A DNA stretch of 64,000 nucleotides, from NCBI RefSeq assembly GCF_023718305.1, contig NZ_QEYO01000007.1, positions 124,001-188,000 on the forward strand, given 5' to 3'. Under the pieces are notes generated by a model. That model did not search any database. It saw nothing but the letters and a program-made list of their open reading frames with translations, and was not told the origin of the DNA. A program made the translations under genes and the position numbers. How positions within the stretch are numbered: the first letter of the stretch is position 1; each line of letters opens with the position of its first letter. Origin of the DNA: Gramella sp. AN32 (GTDB taxonomy: Bacteria > Bacteroidota > Bacteroidia > Flavobacteriales > Flavobacteriaceae). This document shows, piece by piece, positions 17,006 to 26,102 of the stretch.

Positions 17006-17570
17006 TTTGCTTGCTTATTAGTTGGTTTATAGCTTCAATGGCCTTCTTTAGCCTTGTCTCACTGTCTCCTTTCAAAATTATATAAGGTAAATTGAATTGT
17101 TTCAATTCATGCTCAAATCGTTGGAACATGCCTTCACGATCGTGAGGTTTGTCCCTTAAATCATCAGGTATCCAGGGACAATCAATATACGTTAAAAAAT
17201 AAAGATCATATTGGTTGTTTAACGCATGTTTAAGAAGTTTAGGCTCGCAATAGCCCTCAAAATAAGCTTCAGAATACACCTTTAATTCTAAAAGATTGGT
17301 ATCGCAAATAAGCAATTGATCAGCGGCTGCGGAAAGTCGATTTTCTGCATGCATTTGTCCTTCAGCAATCGGGATCATATCCTTTGGCTGGCAAATCCTT
17401 TTTTCTTTATCCCAAACCTGCTGAAGGTATTCACGCATAAATTCCGGTACCAGCGGCTCCTGAAAATATACCGAGAGTTGTTGGGAAAGAGTCGTCTTTC
17501 CGGTAGATTCAGGCCCAAAAAGGACTATTTTCAGGCAGGACGAAGGTCGTTGCGCAAGTTTTTCTTCCAT
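16995..17570 (-). CDS. NadR-like P-loop kinase
   Basis: A 191-residue ATP-binding protein like the ribosylnicotinamide-kinase domain of NadR. Walker A is FGPESTGKTTLSQQL (about residues 18-30). EFMREYLQ and the acidic CDTNLLELKVYSE segment, then YIDCPWIPDDLRDKP and RFEHEL, follow the NadR kinase order. In NadR the domain phosphorylates nicotinamide riboside. Here it is wedged after a PnuC-family permease and a thiamine-binding-like protein, so thiamine may be the substrate instead. The gene overlaps the upstream permease gene by 40 bp and the downstream DUF4301 gene by 11 bp. Confidence 0.82.
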   Translation of the reverse strand: MEEKLAQRPSSCLKIVLFGPESTGKTTLSQQLSVYFQEPLVPEFMREYLQQVWDKEKRICQPKDMIPIAEGQMHAENRLSAAADQLLICDTNLLELKVYSEAYFEGYCEPKLLKHALNNQYDLYFLTYIDCPWIPDDLRDKPHDREGMFQRFEHELKQFNLPYIILKGDSETRLKKAIEAINQLISKQSEF

Positions 17571-18163
17571 GCTTTATAACCATAAATTGCAATAATGCTG
17601 AAAACCAGATATTGCAGACTGGTAAAAGTGAGACCCTTATAAAAATATAACGGTACCGAAATAATATCGCCAATAATCCAGTAGATCCAGTTTTCAATTT
17701 TTCGTTTGGCCATTAACCACATCCCCACAAAAAATATCGCCGTGGTCACCGTATCTACATAAGCGGTCCAGTTATTCCATTTATTGAAATATTCATACAC
17801 CGCGAAAACAAAGATCAAAGTTCCTATGAAAATAAGAACCGATAACACTTGTTCCTTTTTAGTAGTAGAAGTAATAGGTGTAAAATGTTCAGCATCTACT
17901 TTTCGCGTCCAGATGTACCAGCCGTAAATACTCATGGCGAAATAATAGGCATTGATCATCATGTCTCCCAGCAATTGCCATTGCCACAACAAATACACAA
18001 AGATCATCGTGCTTACAATTCCTGTAGGATAAACAAGGATATTATTCTGTTTGGAATACCAGACAGATAAAAATCCGAAGATCACTGCAATGATCTCGAG
18101 AATTATAAATAAAGTGGGATAGGTCGAATATTGTTCGAAGAAAAAATCAAAAATCGGCTGCAT
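17531..18163 (-). CDS. PnuC/PnuT family vitamin permease
   Basis: A 210-residue inner-membrane protein with about seven hydrophobic helices. The block WQWQLLGDMMINAYYFAMSIYGWYIW (shown here only as WQWQLLGD and YGWYIW) is characteristic of PnuC transporters, which move vitamins by facilitated diffusion followed by phosphorylation in the cytosol. PnuC carries nicotinamide riboside; the close relative PnuT carries thiamine. The neighbouring thiamine-binding-like gene and the TPP-controlled receptor 8 kb away favour thiamine, but sequence alone does not settle this. It overlaps its upstream gene by 17 bp and its downstream kinase gene by 40 bp. Confidence 0.85.
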   Translation of the reverse strand: MQPIFDFFFEQYSTYPTLFIILEIIAVIFGFLSVWYSKQNNILVYPTGIVSTMIFVYLLWQWQLLGDMMINAYYFAMSIYGWYIWTRKVDAEHFTPITSTTKKEQVLSVLIFIGTLIFVFAVYEYFNKWNNWTAYVDTVTTAIFFVGMWLMAKRKIENWIYWIIGDIISVPLYFYKGLTFTSLQYLVFSIIAIYGYKAWKKNLRNDLRPA

Positions 18164-18407
18164 AGTCGCTAAGGTCAGATTTTACGATTTTTATGTACAT
18201 GAGCCCGCGTTCTATCGCTTCAAAAGTATTTTTTATTTCCTTATTCAGTACATTCATTACCTCATCATATTCTCCATAAACCTGGGTGCTTAGTGGATTT
18301 TCCTTTACATTAAGTCCAGATTCCCGCATTTTTTTAATAAAATTGATGATCGCAGGTTCATAATCATCCTGAATTGGCGTAAGGGTAAGCTCTACTGAAA
18401 TTTTCAT
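18147..18407 (-). CDS. Thiamine-binding protein, MTH1187/YkoF-like
   Basis: An 86-residue ferredoxin-like protein of the MTH1187 (DUF77)/YkoF group. It begins MKISVELTLTPIQDDYEPAI and continues with STQVYGEYDEVMNVLNKEI, the usual pattern for this family. YkoF binds thiamine or HMP, and single-domain members are annotated as thiamine-binding. Its likely role is to hold or deliver thiamine in the cytosol. It is the first gene of the operon that continues with the permease, kinase, DUF4301 and arfB. No riboswitch is visible upstream (18408-18500). Confidence 0.8.
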   Translation of the reverse strand: MKISVELTLTPIQDDYEPAIINFIKKMRESGLNVKENPLSTQVYGEYDEVMNVLNKEIKNTFEAIERGLMYIKIVKSDLSDYAADF

Positions 18408-18830
18408 GGCAATTTATTTTAATCTCAAAGTTAGCCAATATCTAAAGCTTACTAAATAGTTGTGGAAATTTATTTGAAAAGCAATACCATATGCTGAAAT
18501 AGCAGCTTTGAAAAGCAGAAGGGTTTGAGAAATCCTGTGTAAAGAAACCTCACTGCGAACATAGTGAATCAGTCTCTTCAAGAATGAGATTCCTTCGCTA
18601 CGCTAGGATGACAATTTTTATGTGTGATTGGACTAAGTATAGCCCTCCCAGGTTTTAAAAACCTGGGAGGGCTGATTTTCAAAAAAATAAAGTGATAAGG
18701 AAATCTGGTGTAAGGAAACCTCATTGCGAACTCAGTGAAGCAGTCTCTTCAAGAATGAGATTCCTTTGCTACGCTCGGAATGAACGGTACGGACTTGCTG
18801 TACAGAGCATTCTAAGATAAAAACAAATTT
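18408..18830. repeat. Intergenic repeat cluster
   Basis: A gene-free stretch holding two copies of an imperfect direct repeat of about 82 bp (18530-18611 and 18701-18783), with the block AGTCTCTTCAAGAATGAGAT identical in both. A 33-bp palindrome sits between them (18641-18673). The arrangement resembles intergenic repetitive elements of flavobacteria; no coding frame is visible. Confidence 0.8.
18641..18673. repeat. 33-bp perfect palindrome, copy 1
   Basis: AGCCCTCCCAGGTTTT and AAAACCTGGGAGGGCT are perfect complements around one A. A second copy is at 40264-40296 and differs by one base in each arm, so pairing is kept. Confidence 0.85.
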
Positions 18831-19816
18831 TTAAGCAGCTAATTTCACAAAAGGTTCCTCTCTTTTTACAACGGCAAAAATTCGTAGTACCAATTTATTG
18901 GCCACGGCATTGATCACCGTCATTTTATGTTTTCCATCTTTGATTTTCCGGTTGTAATATTTCTTCAGCTGAGGGTCGTGCTGAACAGCGCTTACCGCAC
19001 CTTTTATCAATGTGGCTTTCAGGGACCTGTCCCTTAGGTAGTGGGTTCTTGTTTTTCCCCTTATACTGGTTCCCGATTGGTATGGGAAGGGAGCCAGGCC
19101 ACAATGGCAACTGAATTTTCTTGGGTCGGTAAATTTCAGGAAATTATCTGTCCCGCTAATGCACTTCACTGCTATGACAGGGCCGACACCTATTACAGCA
19201 GTAATTTTGTTGTAACTCTCATTGAGGTTTTGATCGGACCTAATGATTGTTTGGTTTGTATTTCTTTTTCAATCTTGCGGATGCTTTTCTGCAAGGATTT
19301 TAACTGCTTTTTTTCTTCCCTGACCAGCATTTTCACATCTACTGTTTTATTCAATATTTCATTGGCCTTTAAGCTATTTTGAACCTGGACGGACATCTTT
19401 ACGTAGTGCTCCCTTGCCGTGATAAGGGCTTTGAGCCTCCTAAGGTTTTCGGCAGGTAGCTGGTATGGGCTTAGCCTATGCTTGTTTGTTATGGCGTATT
19501 CTGCAATTTGATAAGCATCCTTTGCATCACTTTTACCCCTCTGAATACCCAGTGACTTTCTAAGTTCCAAGGGGTTGATCAGGTAAAAAACATAGCCGTT
19601 TTTACTAAGGCAATTAATTATGGCCGCACCGTAATGGCCTGTGTGCTCTAAGGCAAATACAGTGTTGTTTTTGTCAAACTTTTTAAGCCACCTTTCAATG
19701 GCCTTTTGTTGATTGTTCAATACGCCCCTGGCTTTTACATAAACTTCTTCTGTATCCAGGGTGCAATAATCTAAAGTGTCTTTCGAAATGTCGATGCCTG
19801 TGATTAGATTTTTCAT
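18831..19816 (-). pseudogene. IS110-family transposase, frameshifted
   Basis: Two minus-strand frames together make one IS110 DEDD transposase of about 328 residues. The N-terminal part (19816 to about 19250) has the RuvC-like domain: GIDISKDTLDY with the first Asp, ALEHTGHYG with the Glu and RGKSDAKDAY with the last Asps. The C-terminal part (about 19250 to 18831) is the Transposase_20 domain (VIGVGPVIAV, then FSCHCGLAPFPYQSGTSI). Reading shifts by one base near 19250, at AAACAATC; the second frame is open on both sides of the junction. IS110 enzymes are not known to need frameshifting, so the copy is probably dead unless the shift is a sequencing error. Confidence 0.88.
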
Positions 19817-20040
19817 AACTTTGAATTAGCTATTAAAAACCTGAAGAACCAAGAGGTTTGTGTACTAACGCTATTAATAAGCCTTTAAGCTTAACATTCT
19901 AAATGGTACCAAAACCTAAGAAGGGAAAGGACTGATGCTCAGGTTAAACCTATAAGTTTAACAGTCGAAATAGTTCACCTTTTCCTTCTGGTTTTTCAGA
20001 AATTTAATAAGATTAAACTTCCTGTAAATATAAAATGCTA
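19817..20040 (-). ncRNA. Candidate IS110 bridge-RNA region
   Basis: About 220 bp upstream of the IS110 transposase start are non-coding. In IS110 elements this end encodes the bridge RNA that pairs with donor and target DNA. The stretch holds complementary segments (for example CTTAACATT and CTTTAAGC-like runs), but I could not define loops. The call rests on position only, and the element appears inactive. Confidence 0.35.
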
Positions 20041-20181
<141 letters not shown>

Positions 20182-20898
20182 CTAATTTCTAAAAAATCCA
20201 TTTTCAAAAGCAGTCCCCATTACCACCAAATCGGCGCCCGCCTCATACGTTACCTGTAGTTGCTCTGGGCTGCGGATACCGCCCCCTACGATAACTGGTA
20301 TTTCCAGCGCCTCTTTTACAGCATGAATTATTTCAGAAGAAACAGGAAATTTGGCGCCACTCCCTGCTTCCAGATAGATTAGTTTTTTTCCTGAATACTG
20401 GCCGGCTAAAGCTGTATTAAGGATCTGCCGGATATTATTTTGTGCTAAAGGGAGCGTATTGCTAACTTTTTGTACAGACGTTTCTTTCCCTCCGTCAATT
20501 AAAATATATCCGGTAGGAATGATTTCCAAAGTGGTTTTCCTGATCTTTTCTACAGAACGTACCTGTTGTTCAATTAAATATTCAGGATTTCTACCGGAAA
20601 TTAGACTTAAGAATAAAAGGGCATCGGCGTGCTCTGAAATTTGTGAATGATCCCCCGGAAATAAAATCACGGGAAGACCGGTAACATTTTTAATGATTTT
20701 AACAACTTCGCAGGTCTTGCCTTTGCTTACTGTGCTTCCCCCAACAAAAATATGGGTGGTTTGCTGCGGTAATTTAAGGAAAAATGCAGCACTTTCAGAT
20801 TCATTAAATTTATCCGGATCTATTAAGATTGCAAGTAATTTTCGGTTTTCCCTACTCGCTTCCACAATTTCTTCCAAATAGCTCTGAACTCCTACCAC
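20182..20898 (-). CDS. Geranylgeranylglyceryl/heptaprenylglyceryl phosphate synthase family
   Basis: A 238-residue TIM-barrel prenyltransferase that joins a polyprenyl diphosphate to sn-glycerol-1-phosphate. ILIDPDKF near the N-terminus holds the Mg2+-binding Asp; FVGGSTV, YLEAGSGA and PVIVGGGIRSPEQ line the G1P phosphate site in the family. The enzyme is best known from archaeal ether-lipid synthesis, but Bacteroidota carry homologues of the same family, and prenyl length cannot be read here. The start overlaps the upstream phosphopantetheinyl transferase by 7 bp, so the two are co-transcribed. Confidence 0.9.
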   Translation of the reverse strand: MVGVQSYLEEIVEASRENRKLLAILIDPDKFNESESAAFFLKLPQQTTHIFVGGSTVSKGKTCEVVKIIKNVTGLPVILFPGDHSQISEHADALLFLSLISGRNPEYLIEQQVRSVEKIRKTTLEIIPTGYILIDGGKETSVQKVSNTLPLAQNNIRQILNTALAGQYSGKKLIYLEAGSGAKFPVSSEIIHAVKEALEIPVIVGGGIRSPEQLQVTYEAGADLVVMGTAFENGFFRN

Positions 20899-21545
20899 GT
20901 TTGATCCAGTTTAGATTTTAAAGGTTGCGCATACACACAGGTAAAATTTTCAAATTCCAGGAAATTGATATCAAACCACTCGTCCAGGCCATTATACCTT
21001 ACATGGGTGGTCGTTTTAAAATCGTCAAAATCAAAATCAGTGACGTTAATGTGCTGTAAAAAGCCTATTCCGGGCTCCGCGATCAATTTATAAACCGATT
21101 CCTTGGCACCCCAAACAATAGTAAGCTTTCTAATCAAAGCTTCCTCATTCGCCAATGTATGGTATTCATCAAGTGGAGTAAATTTATTGGCTATTTTCAG
21201 GATCTTATTGCGCTGTTTCTCTATATCAATTCCCACGTGGTTCCTTCCTACAATAATTGCGGTAAAATTAAAGGAATGCGTGATGGAAATATATTTATCA
21301 TCTTTTAGATGCGGTTTTCCCAGATCATCATACCATAGATCGTGGTCTACATAACCCGCTTCAGCCAATAAATGCCTAATGCTCATAAAACCGCGGCGAT
21401 GAATTTCAGATTTCATCCCATCCACTCTTTTTTTACAATTTTCAGTAAGCTCCACATCTTTAGCCAAGGATTCATAGGATTCTTCCACCTTCCAAATGAA
21501 GGCTTTAGTATGTTCATCAACTGTTATTGTTTTATAAAGAGGCAT
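20892..21545 (-). CDS. 4'-phosphopantetheinyl transferase superfamily protein
   Basis: A 217-residue Sfp-type transferase, which moves phosphopantetheine from CoA to carrier proteins. HVGIDIEKQRNKI contains the metal-binding Asp and Glu, and WGAKESVYKLI contains the second Glu and the catalytic Lys. The length suits a two-lobed Sfp/AcpT enzyme. I start at the ATG at 21543-21545 (MPLYKTITVDEH); 18 more codons are open upstream but overlap the ahcY leader. It is transcribed divergently from ahcY, with 64 bp between starts. Confidence 0.9.
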   Translation of the reverse strand: MPLYKTITVDEHTKAFIWKVEESYESLAKDVELTENCKKRVDGMKSEIHRRGFMSIRHLLAEAGYVDHDLWYDDLGKPHLKDDKYISITHSFNFTAIIVGRNHVGIDIEKQRNKILKIANKFTPLDEYHTLANEEALIRKLTIVWGAKESVYKLIAEPGIGFLQHINVTDFDFDDFKTTTHVRYNGLDEWFDINFLEFENFTCVYAQPLKSKLDQTW

Positions 21546-21609
21546 AAAATTTCTAAGCTTTTCCTTATTTTTGCAATCGTAAAAATTGCTAATATTCAAA
21601 TATAATAAT

Positions 21610-22926
21610 ATGTCGACTAAAACAGTACCATATACCGCCTATAAAGTTAAAGATATTGAGCTTGCTGAGTTTGGCCGCAGGGAAATCGACCTTGCCGAAG
21701 CAGAAATGCCCGGATTAATGGCATTACGCGCTGAATATGGTGAATCTAAACCATTAAAGGGAGCCAGAATCGCCGGATGCTTGCACATGACGATCCAGAC
21801 CGCCGTACTTATAGAAACACTTGTAGAACTTGGTGCTGATGTTACCTGGAGTTCCTGTAACATCTTTTCTACTCAGGATCATGCCGCCGCTGCGATTGCC
21901 GCTGCCGGAATCCCTGTGTATGCATGGAAAGGTATGACGGAAGAGGAATTTAACTGGTGTATCGAGCAAACACTTTTCTTTGGAGAAGATCGTAAGCCTT
22001 TAAATATGATCCTTGATGATGGTGGGGATTTAACTAATATGGTTCTTGATGAATATCCTGAACTTGCTGAAGGGATCAAGGGCCTTTCTGAAGAAACCAC
22101 TACCGGAGTGCACAGATTGTATGAGCGTATGAAGAATGGAACACTTCCTATGCCCGCGATCAACGTGAACGATTCTGTAACCAAGTCGAAATTTGACAAT
22201 AAATATGGATGTCGTGAAAGTGCCGTAGATGCGATCCGTCGTGCTACCGATGTGATGCTTGCCGGAAAACGTGTGGTTGTTTGTGGTTATGGTGATGTGG
22301 GGAAAGGAACGGCCCAGTCTTTCAAGGGAGCTGGTTCTATTGTAACGGTTACTGAAATTGACCCGATTTGTGCTTTACAGGCTGCTATGGACGGTTTTGA
22401 AGTGAAAAAACTGGAAACAGTACTTCCAAAAGCTGATATCGTAATTACCACCACAGGAAATAAAGGCATCGTTCGCGGTGAACATTTTGAAACGATGAAA
22501 GACAAAACAATTGTTGCTAATATTGGACATTTTGATAATGAGATCGCGGTTGCCTGGTTGAATAATAACCACGGAAATTCCAAAGTGGAGATAAAGCCTC
22601 AGGTTGACAAGTACACTATCAACGGGAAAGACATTATTCTTCTTGCGGAAGGTCGTTTGGTAAACCTTGGTTGTGCTACCGGCCACCCGAGTTTTGTGAT
22701 GAGCAACTCATTTACGAACCAAACTTTGGCACAAATAGAACTTTGGAAGAATACTGATGAATACAAAAATGAGGTTTATATGCTTCCGAAGCATTTAGAT
22801 GAAAAAGTAGCCAAACTTCACCTTGAAAAAATTGGTGTGGAACTTACTGAATTGAGCCAGGAACAGGCAGAATATATTGGTGTAGAAGTACAAGGACCTT
22901 ACAAACCTGAGTATTACAGATACTAA
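21610..22926 (+). CDS. ahcY: Adenosylhomocysteinase
   Basis: AhcY hydrolyses S-adenosylhomocysteine to adenosine and homocysteine in the activated-methyl cycle, using a bound NAD+. The 438-residue length is normal. Landmarks are [15 protein letters not shown] and [15 protein letters not shown] in the substrate domain and [13 protein letters not shown] in the Rossmann domain. The C-terminus PYKPEYYRY carries the conserved Lys and Tyr that reach the neighbouring subunit's NAD. The ATG at 21610 is chosen because the 8 upstream codons lie in the divergent promoter region. Its own terminator follows at 22956. Confidence 0.97.
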   Translation: MSTKTVPYTAYKVKDIELAEFGRREIDLAEAEMPGLMALRAEYGESKPLKGARIAGCLHMTIQTAVLIETLVELGADVTWSSCNIFSTQDHAAAAIAAAGIPVYAWKGMTEEEFNWCIEQTLFFGEDRKPLNMILDDGGDLTNMVLDEYPELAEGIKGLSEETTTGVHRLYERMKNGTLPMPAINVNDSVTKSKFDNKYGCRESAVDAIRRATDVMLAGKRVVVCGYGDVGKGTAQSFKGAGSIVTVTEIDPICALQAAMDGFEVKKLETVLPKADIVITTTGNKGIVRGEHFETMKDKTIVANIGHFDNEIAVAWLNNNHGNSKVEIKPQVDKYTINGKDIILLAEGRLVNLGCATGHPSFVMSNSFTNQTLAQIELWKNTDEYKNEVYMLPKHLDEKVAKLHLEKIGVELTELSQEQAEYIGVEVQGPYKPEYYRY

Positions 22927-22955
22927 AAGAGATTTTAGAAATAAGATATTAGAAG

Positions 22956-22985
22956 AGCCTGACACATGTTGGGCTTTTTTTATTT
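22956..22985 (+). terminator. Terminator of ahcY
   Basis: AGCCTGAC and GTTGGGCT pair across a short loop (with G-T pairs) and are followed by TTTTTTTATTTTT, 30 bp after the ahcY stop. Confidence 0.8.
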
Positions 22986-23132
22986 TTCGGAAGTGGATTT
23001 CATATTCCAGGACATTCTTCTTACACAGAATATATTATTTCTAATGGTATATTATTCAGTTCCTGCCTGAATATTTATACAACCATAAAGTAAAATAAAA
23101 AGAGAGAAATAACGAGTAAAAACCTAACACCC

Positions 23133-23360
23133 TTAATTAAGGCTATACGTAAACTTCTTCATCATTTTATAGATGCAGCGAAAAACGTATTTCTTAGAAG
23201 TTTTTTTAGAACCTTCGAAAGTGAATTTGATAAACCTGCTGTCTGGATTGTCATTAGAAATTTTGTATTGAGTCCCGTCGAGGATAAAATGCATTTTTTC
23301 AGAAAATATAAAATCAGAAACATATTTCTTAACTAACCTGCGTTTACCTGAACCTTTCAT
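23133..23360 (-). CDS. Small basic protein of unknown function
   Basis: A 75-residue protein, rich in Lys and Arg (MKGSGKRRLVKKYVSD, KKTSKKYVFRCIYKMMKK) with a central strand-like part HFILDGTQYKISN. I do not recognise it. It ends 207 bp after ahcY and begins just upstream of the LDDR helicase end, on the same strand as that gene's region. The basic character suggests nucleic-acid contact, but this is speculation. Confidence 0.45.
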   Translation of the reverse strand: MKGSGKRRLVKKYVSDFIFSEKMHFILDGTQYKISNDNPDSRFIKFTFEGSKKTSKKYVFRCIYKMMKKFTYSLN

Positions 23361-23400
23361 AAGCTGATTTTTAGATTTCCATGCCTTAATTTACAATAAA

Positions 23401-25872
23401 TTATAATATTTCTAATTGCTTCAGCATTTTTTTAATCCTGTCTTCCAGCTTTTCCGAAGACAATTTTTCCCGAAGTCTGTCTGTAATGATCGGAAAAGAA
23501 AAAGGTGTGGGCTTTACACATTGCTTCCAAACGATTGTTTGCCTGCCAATTCTTTCTAATGAAATTCGCAAACGGCCTTCCTCAAGCTGATGCTCAAAAG
23601 TTTCTCTAAACGCCTGTTGATACAATAAATTATCCTCTTCATAATCCCTAAAAACACTAAATAACAGTTGAGAATTGCTTTGCAAATGTTTATTCTGAAT
23701 CATCTTGTTGGGATAACCTGTAAAAACCAGCCCGGCAATTACCGCAATATCCCGAAATTTCCTGCGTGCCATTTCTGTAGCATTCAAACTTTTATAAAGA
23801 TCATCCATTAAATACTGCGGACTAAAAAGATCATTATCGATCACCTGCTGCATATCAATCTCCTGATCACTTAACAATTCAAATCCGTAGTCATTAAATG
23901 CTAATGAAAAACTTATGGGGGAAAGCAAGCTGATACGATAAGCCAGTAAACTTCCCAAAGCTTCATGTACAAATCTCCCTTCAAAAGGATAAAAAATGGC
24001 ATGATATCCTTCCCGTGTTTTAAAAGTTTCTATTAAAAACTCATTATTTGAAGGAATAATAGATTCCTTTTTCTGTCTTTCAAAAATTGGCTGCAAAGCG
24101 TTTAATTCCGCTGAGGCATTTTTATCATGATCACTTTTGGCTGCGAGGTACATTTCTTCACGTAGCAATTCGCTCATCTGTGCTGAAAATGTCATTCGGC
24201 CTCCTCCCCAACTTGGCACTCGTGAGGTTTTTCGGCTTGATTTTCTAACCAGGACCTGCATACTTTTAACCCTTACCAACTCCAGATTCCTGCCGGCAAA
24301 CGTAAAAACATCGCCGGGTTTTAATTTGGATATAAAAAACTCTTCAATAGTCCCTATGTATCCACCTTTCATATATTTCACGCTAAGGGAAGCATCACTT
24401 ACAATCGTTCCAATTTGTAATCGGTGCCGCATGGCCACGCCCCTATTATTTACTTTGAACTTCCCATCTTCTTCAATCTCTACTTTTTTATATTCATCGT
24501 ATGCCTGCAAACTCTGGCTTCCTTTGGTAATAAAATTGAGAACCCAGCGCCATTCTTCCTCTGTAATTCCCTGGAAGCAAAAAGTGGAGGCAATTTCAGG
24601 ATAAATATCTTTTGGATAAAAACCGTCTGAAACTGCTAATGTTGTAAGATATTGCACAAGAACATCAAAACTCATTAGATAAGGAACACGATCTTCTACC
24701 GCTTTTTTCTCTACTGCTTTTTGTAATGCTGAAGCTTCTATCAATTCGATGGCATGTGTGGGCAAAAAATAAATGAGACTTACTTTTCCCGGCTGGTGGC
24801 CGCTTCTTCCCGCCCTTTGTAAAAATCTTGCCACACCTTTTGGCCCGCCAATTTGAATAATCGTTTCAACCGGGGCAAAATCTACCCCTAAGTCCAGACT
24901 GGAAGTACAAATCACTGCTTTTAGACTTTCGTTTCGAATGGCCTGTTCTACCCAGAGCCTGGTTTCCTTATTGATGCTTCCGTGGTGCATGGCCACCTCT
25001 CCGGCAAATTCAGGATATTTGTTCATCAATCTTTGAAACCAGATCTCGCACTGCGACCGCGTATTCGTAAAAAGCAGGGTGGTTTTAGAAGCATTTATGA
25101 TGGGTACAACTGCATCGATTAAATGTAATCCGAGATGGCCCCGCCAGGGAAATTTTTCCATGGTTTCAGGAATGATCGAGCGTACTTCAATTTTCTTTTT
25201 AAGATTCGCTTTGATCATTACTGAATTTTCCAAAGCCTGGGAGGTAGGGCCAAGCAAAACTTCACGAGCCTGTTGAAGGTTCCCGATCGTTGCCGAAATT
25301 CCCCAAATCCGCAGATCTTTAGAGATCGTTTTTAAACGGGATATTCCCAGTTCGATCTGTACACCTCTTTTCGTTCCCAGCAGTTCATGCCATTCATCAA
25401 CAACGATCGCCTGAAGGTTTTTAAAGGTCTTTTTGTAATCTTTTGAAGAAAGCAGTAAATGCAAAGATTCCGGAGTGGTGATCAAAAGATCTGGCATGGC
25501 TCTTTTTTGTGCCGCCCTCTCAGCCTGGGAAGTGTCTCCCGTCCTGATGCCTACCGTAAATTTTGTTCCCATTTCTTCAGCAAACCTGCTCGTGGCCTGT
25601 TCAATTTCTACGGAAAGTGCCCTCAACGGAGTGATCCAGATCGCTTTTAAGCCATTTTTTTGCTTCGTTTGATACTCTGGATTTTTCCTGATATAATCCA
25701 AAACGATGGGAACCCAAAGGGCGAAGGTTTTCCCACTTCCGGTGGGGGCATTTAAGAGCCCGTTCTTCTTCTGAAGATAAGCCGTCCAGGTGTCCTTCTG
25801 AAATTTAAAAGGTTTCCAGTGCTGATTGGAAAACCAATCTTCTGCAAGCCCAATAAGTTCAGTTCTTTTCAT
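23401..25872 (-). CDS. Ligase-associated DNA damage response DEXH-box helicase
   Basis: An 823-residue Lhr-like superfamily 2 helicase of the LDDR group. Walker A is APTGSGKT (about residues 41-48), the DEXH box is DEWHELLG, motif III is GISATIG, and motif VI is LQRAGRSGHQPG. The later region (ALRHRLQIGTI-like and the C-terminal DUF4910-type winged-helix) matches the Lhr core. In this system the helicase works with the ATP-dependent ligase and the metallo-beta-lactamase exonuclease found at 26729-29340. The three genes are on the same strand, with a lipoprotein gene and a terminator between ligase and helicase. Confidence 0.93.
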   Translation of the reverse strand: MKRTELIGLAEDWFSNQHWKPFKFQKDTWTAYLQKKNGLLNAPTGSGKTFALWVPIVLDYIRKNPEYQTKQKNGLKAIWITPLRALSVEIEQATSRFAEEMGTKFTVGIRTGDTSQAERAAQKRAMPDLLITTPESLHLLLSSKDYKKTFKNLQAIVVDEWHELLGTKRGVQIELGISRLKTISKDLRIWGISATIGNLQQAREVLLGPTSQALENSVMIKANLKKKIEVRSIIPETMEKFPWRGHLGLHLIDAVVPIINASKTTLLFTNTRSQCEIWFQRLMNKYPEFAGEVAMHHGSINKETRLWVEQAIRNESLKAVICTSSLDLGVDFAPVETIIQIGGPKGVARFLQRAGRSGHQPGKVSLIYFLPTHAIELIEASALQKAVEKKAVEDRVPYLMSFDVLVQYLTTLAVSDGFYPKDIYPEIASTFCFQGITEEEWRWVLNFITKGSQSLQAYDEYKKVEIEEDGKFKVNNRGVAMRHRLQIGTIVSDASLSVKYMKGGYIGTIEEFFISKLKPGDVFTFAGRNLELVRVKSMQVLVRKSSRKTSRVPSWGGGRMTFSAQMSELLREEMYLAAKSDHDKNASAELNALQPIFERQKKESIIPSNNEFLIETFKTREGYHAIFYPFEGRFVHEALGSLLAYRISLLSPISFSLAFNDYGFELLSDQEIDMQQVIDNDLFSPQYLMDDLYKSLNATEMARRKFRDIAVIAGLVFTGYPNKMIQNKHLQSNSQLLFSVFRDYEEDNLLYQQAFRETFEHQLEEGRLRISLERIGRQTIVWKQCVKPTPFSFPIITDRLREKLSSEKLEDRIKKMLKQLEIL

Positions 25873-26050
25873 TTTTTTTACTATGATTTCAGATGCACCT
25901 GAAAATTTAATATGCTTATCTGTTTAGACACCTAATATAAGTTTTTGTCACCTTGCGCGCAGTCGAAATGCTCGACGTAAGAATTTTAGTCATGACATGA
26001 TTTGTTTATTCGGTACTTTAGCGGGCAAACATAAAATTTAATTAAAAAAT

Positions 26051-26078
26051 AACCTTCAAAGCATTGTCTTTGAAGGTT
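26051..26078 (-). terminator. Terminator after the lipoprotein gene
   Basis: AACCTTCAAAG and CTTTGAAGGTT form a perfect 11-bp stem around a 6-nt loop, followed on the minus strand by a T-rich tract, 25 bp beyond the stop at 26103. It separates the lipoprotein from the helicase gene. Confidence 0.8.
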
Positions 26079-26102
26079 ACTCTTGAAATGTGTTTTAAGA
26101 TT

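Noticed and set aside
18408..18500. A second TPP riboswitch before the thiamine-binding operon
   Set aside because: None of the conserved THI blocks occur there; the operon link to thiamine rests on gene content only.
20182..20898. GGGP synthase as evidence for archaeal gene transfer
   Set aside because: Homologues of this family are ordinary in Bacteroidota, and the gene is coupled to a normal neighbour, so recent transfer is not supported.
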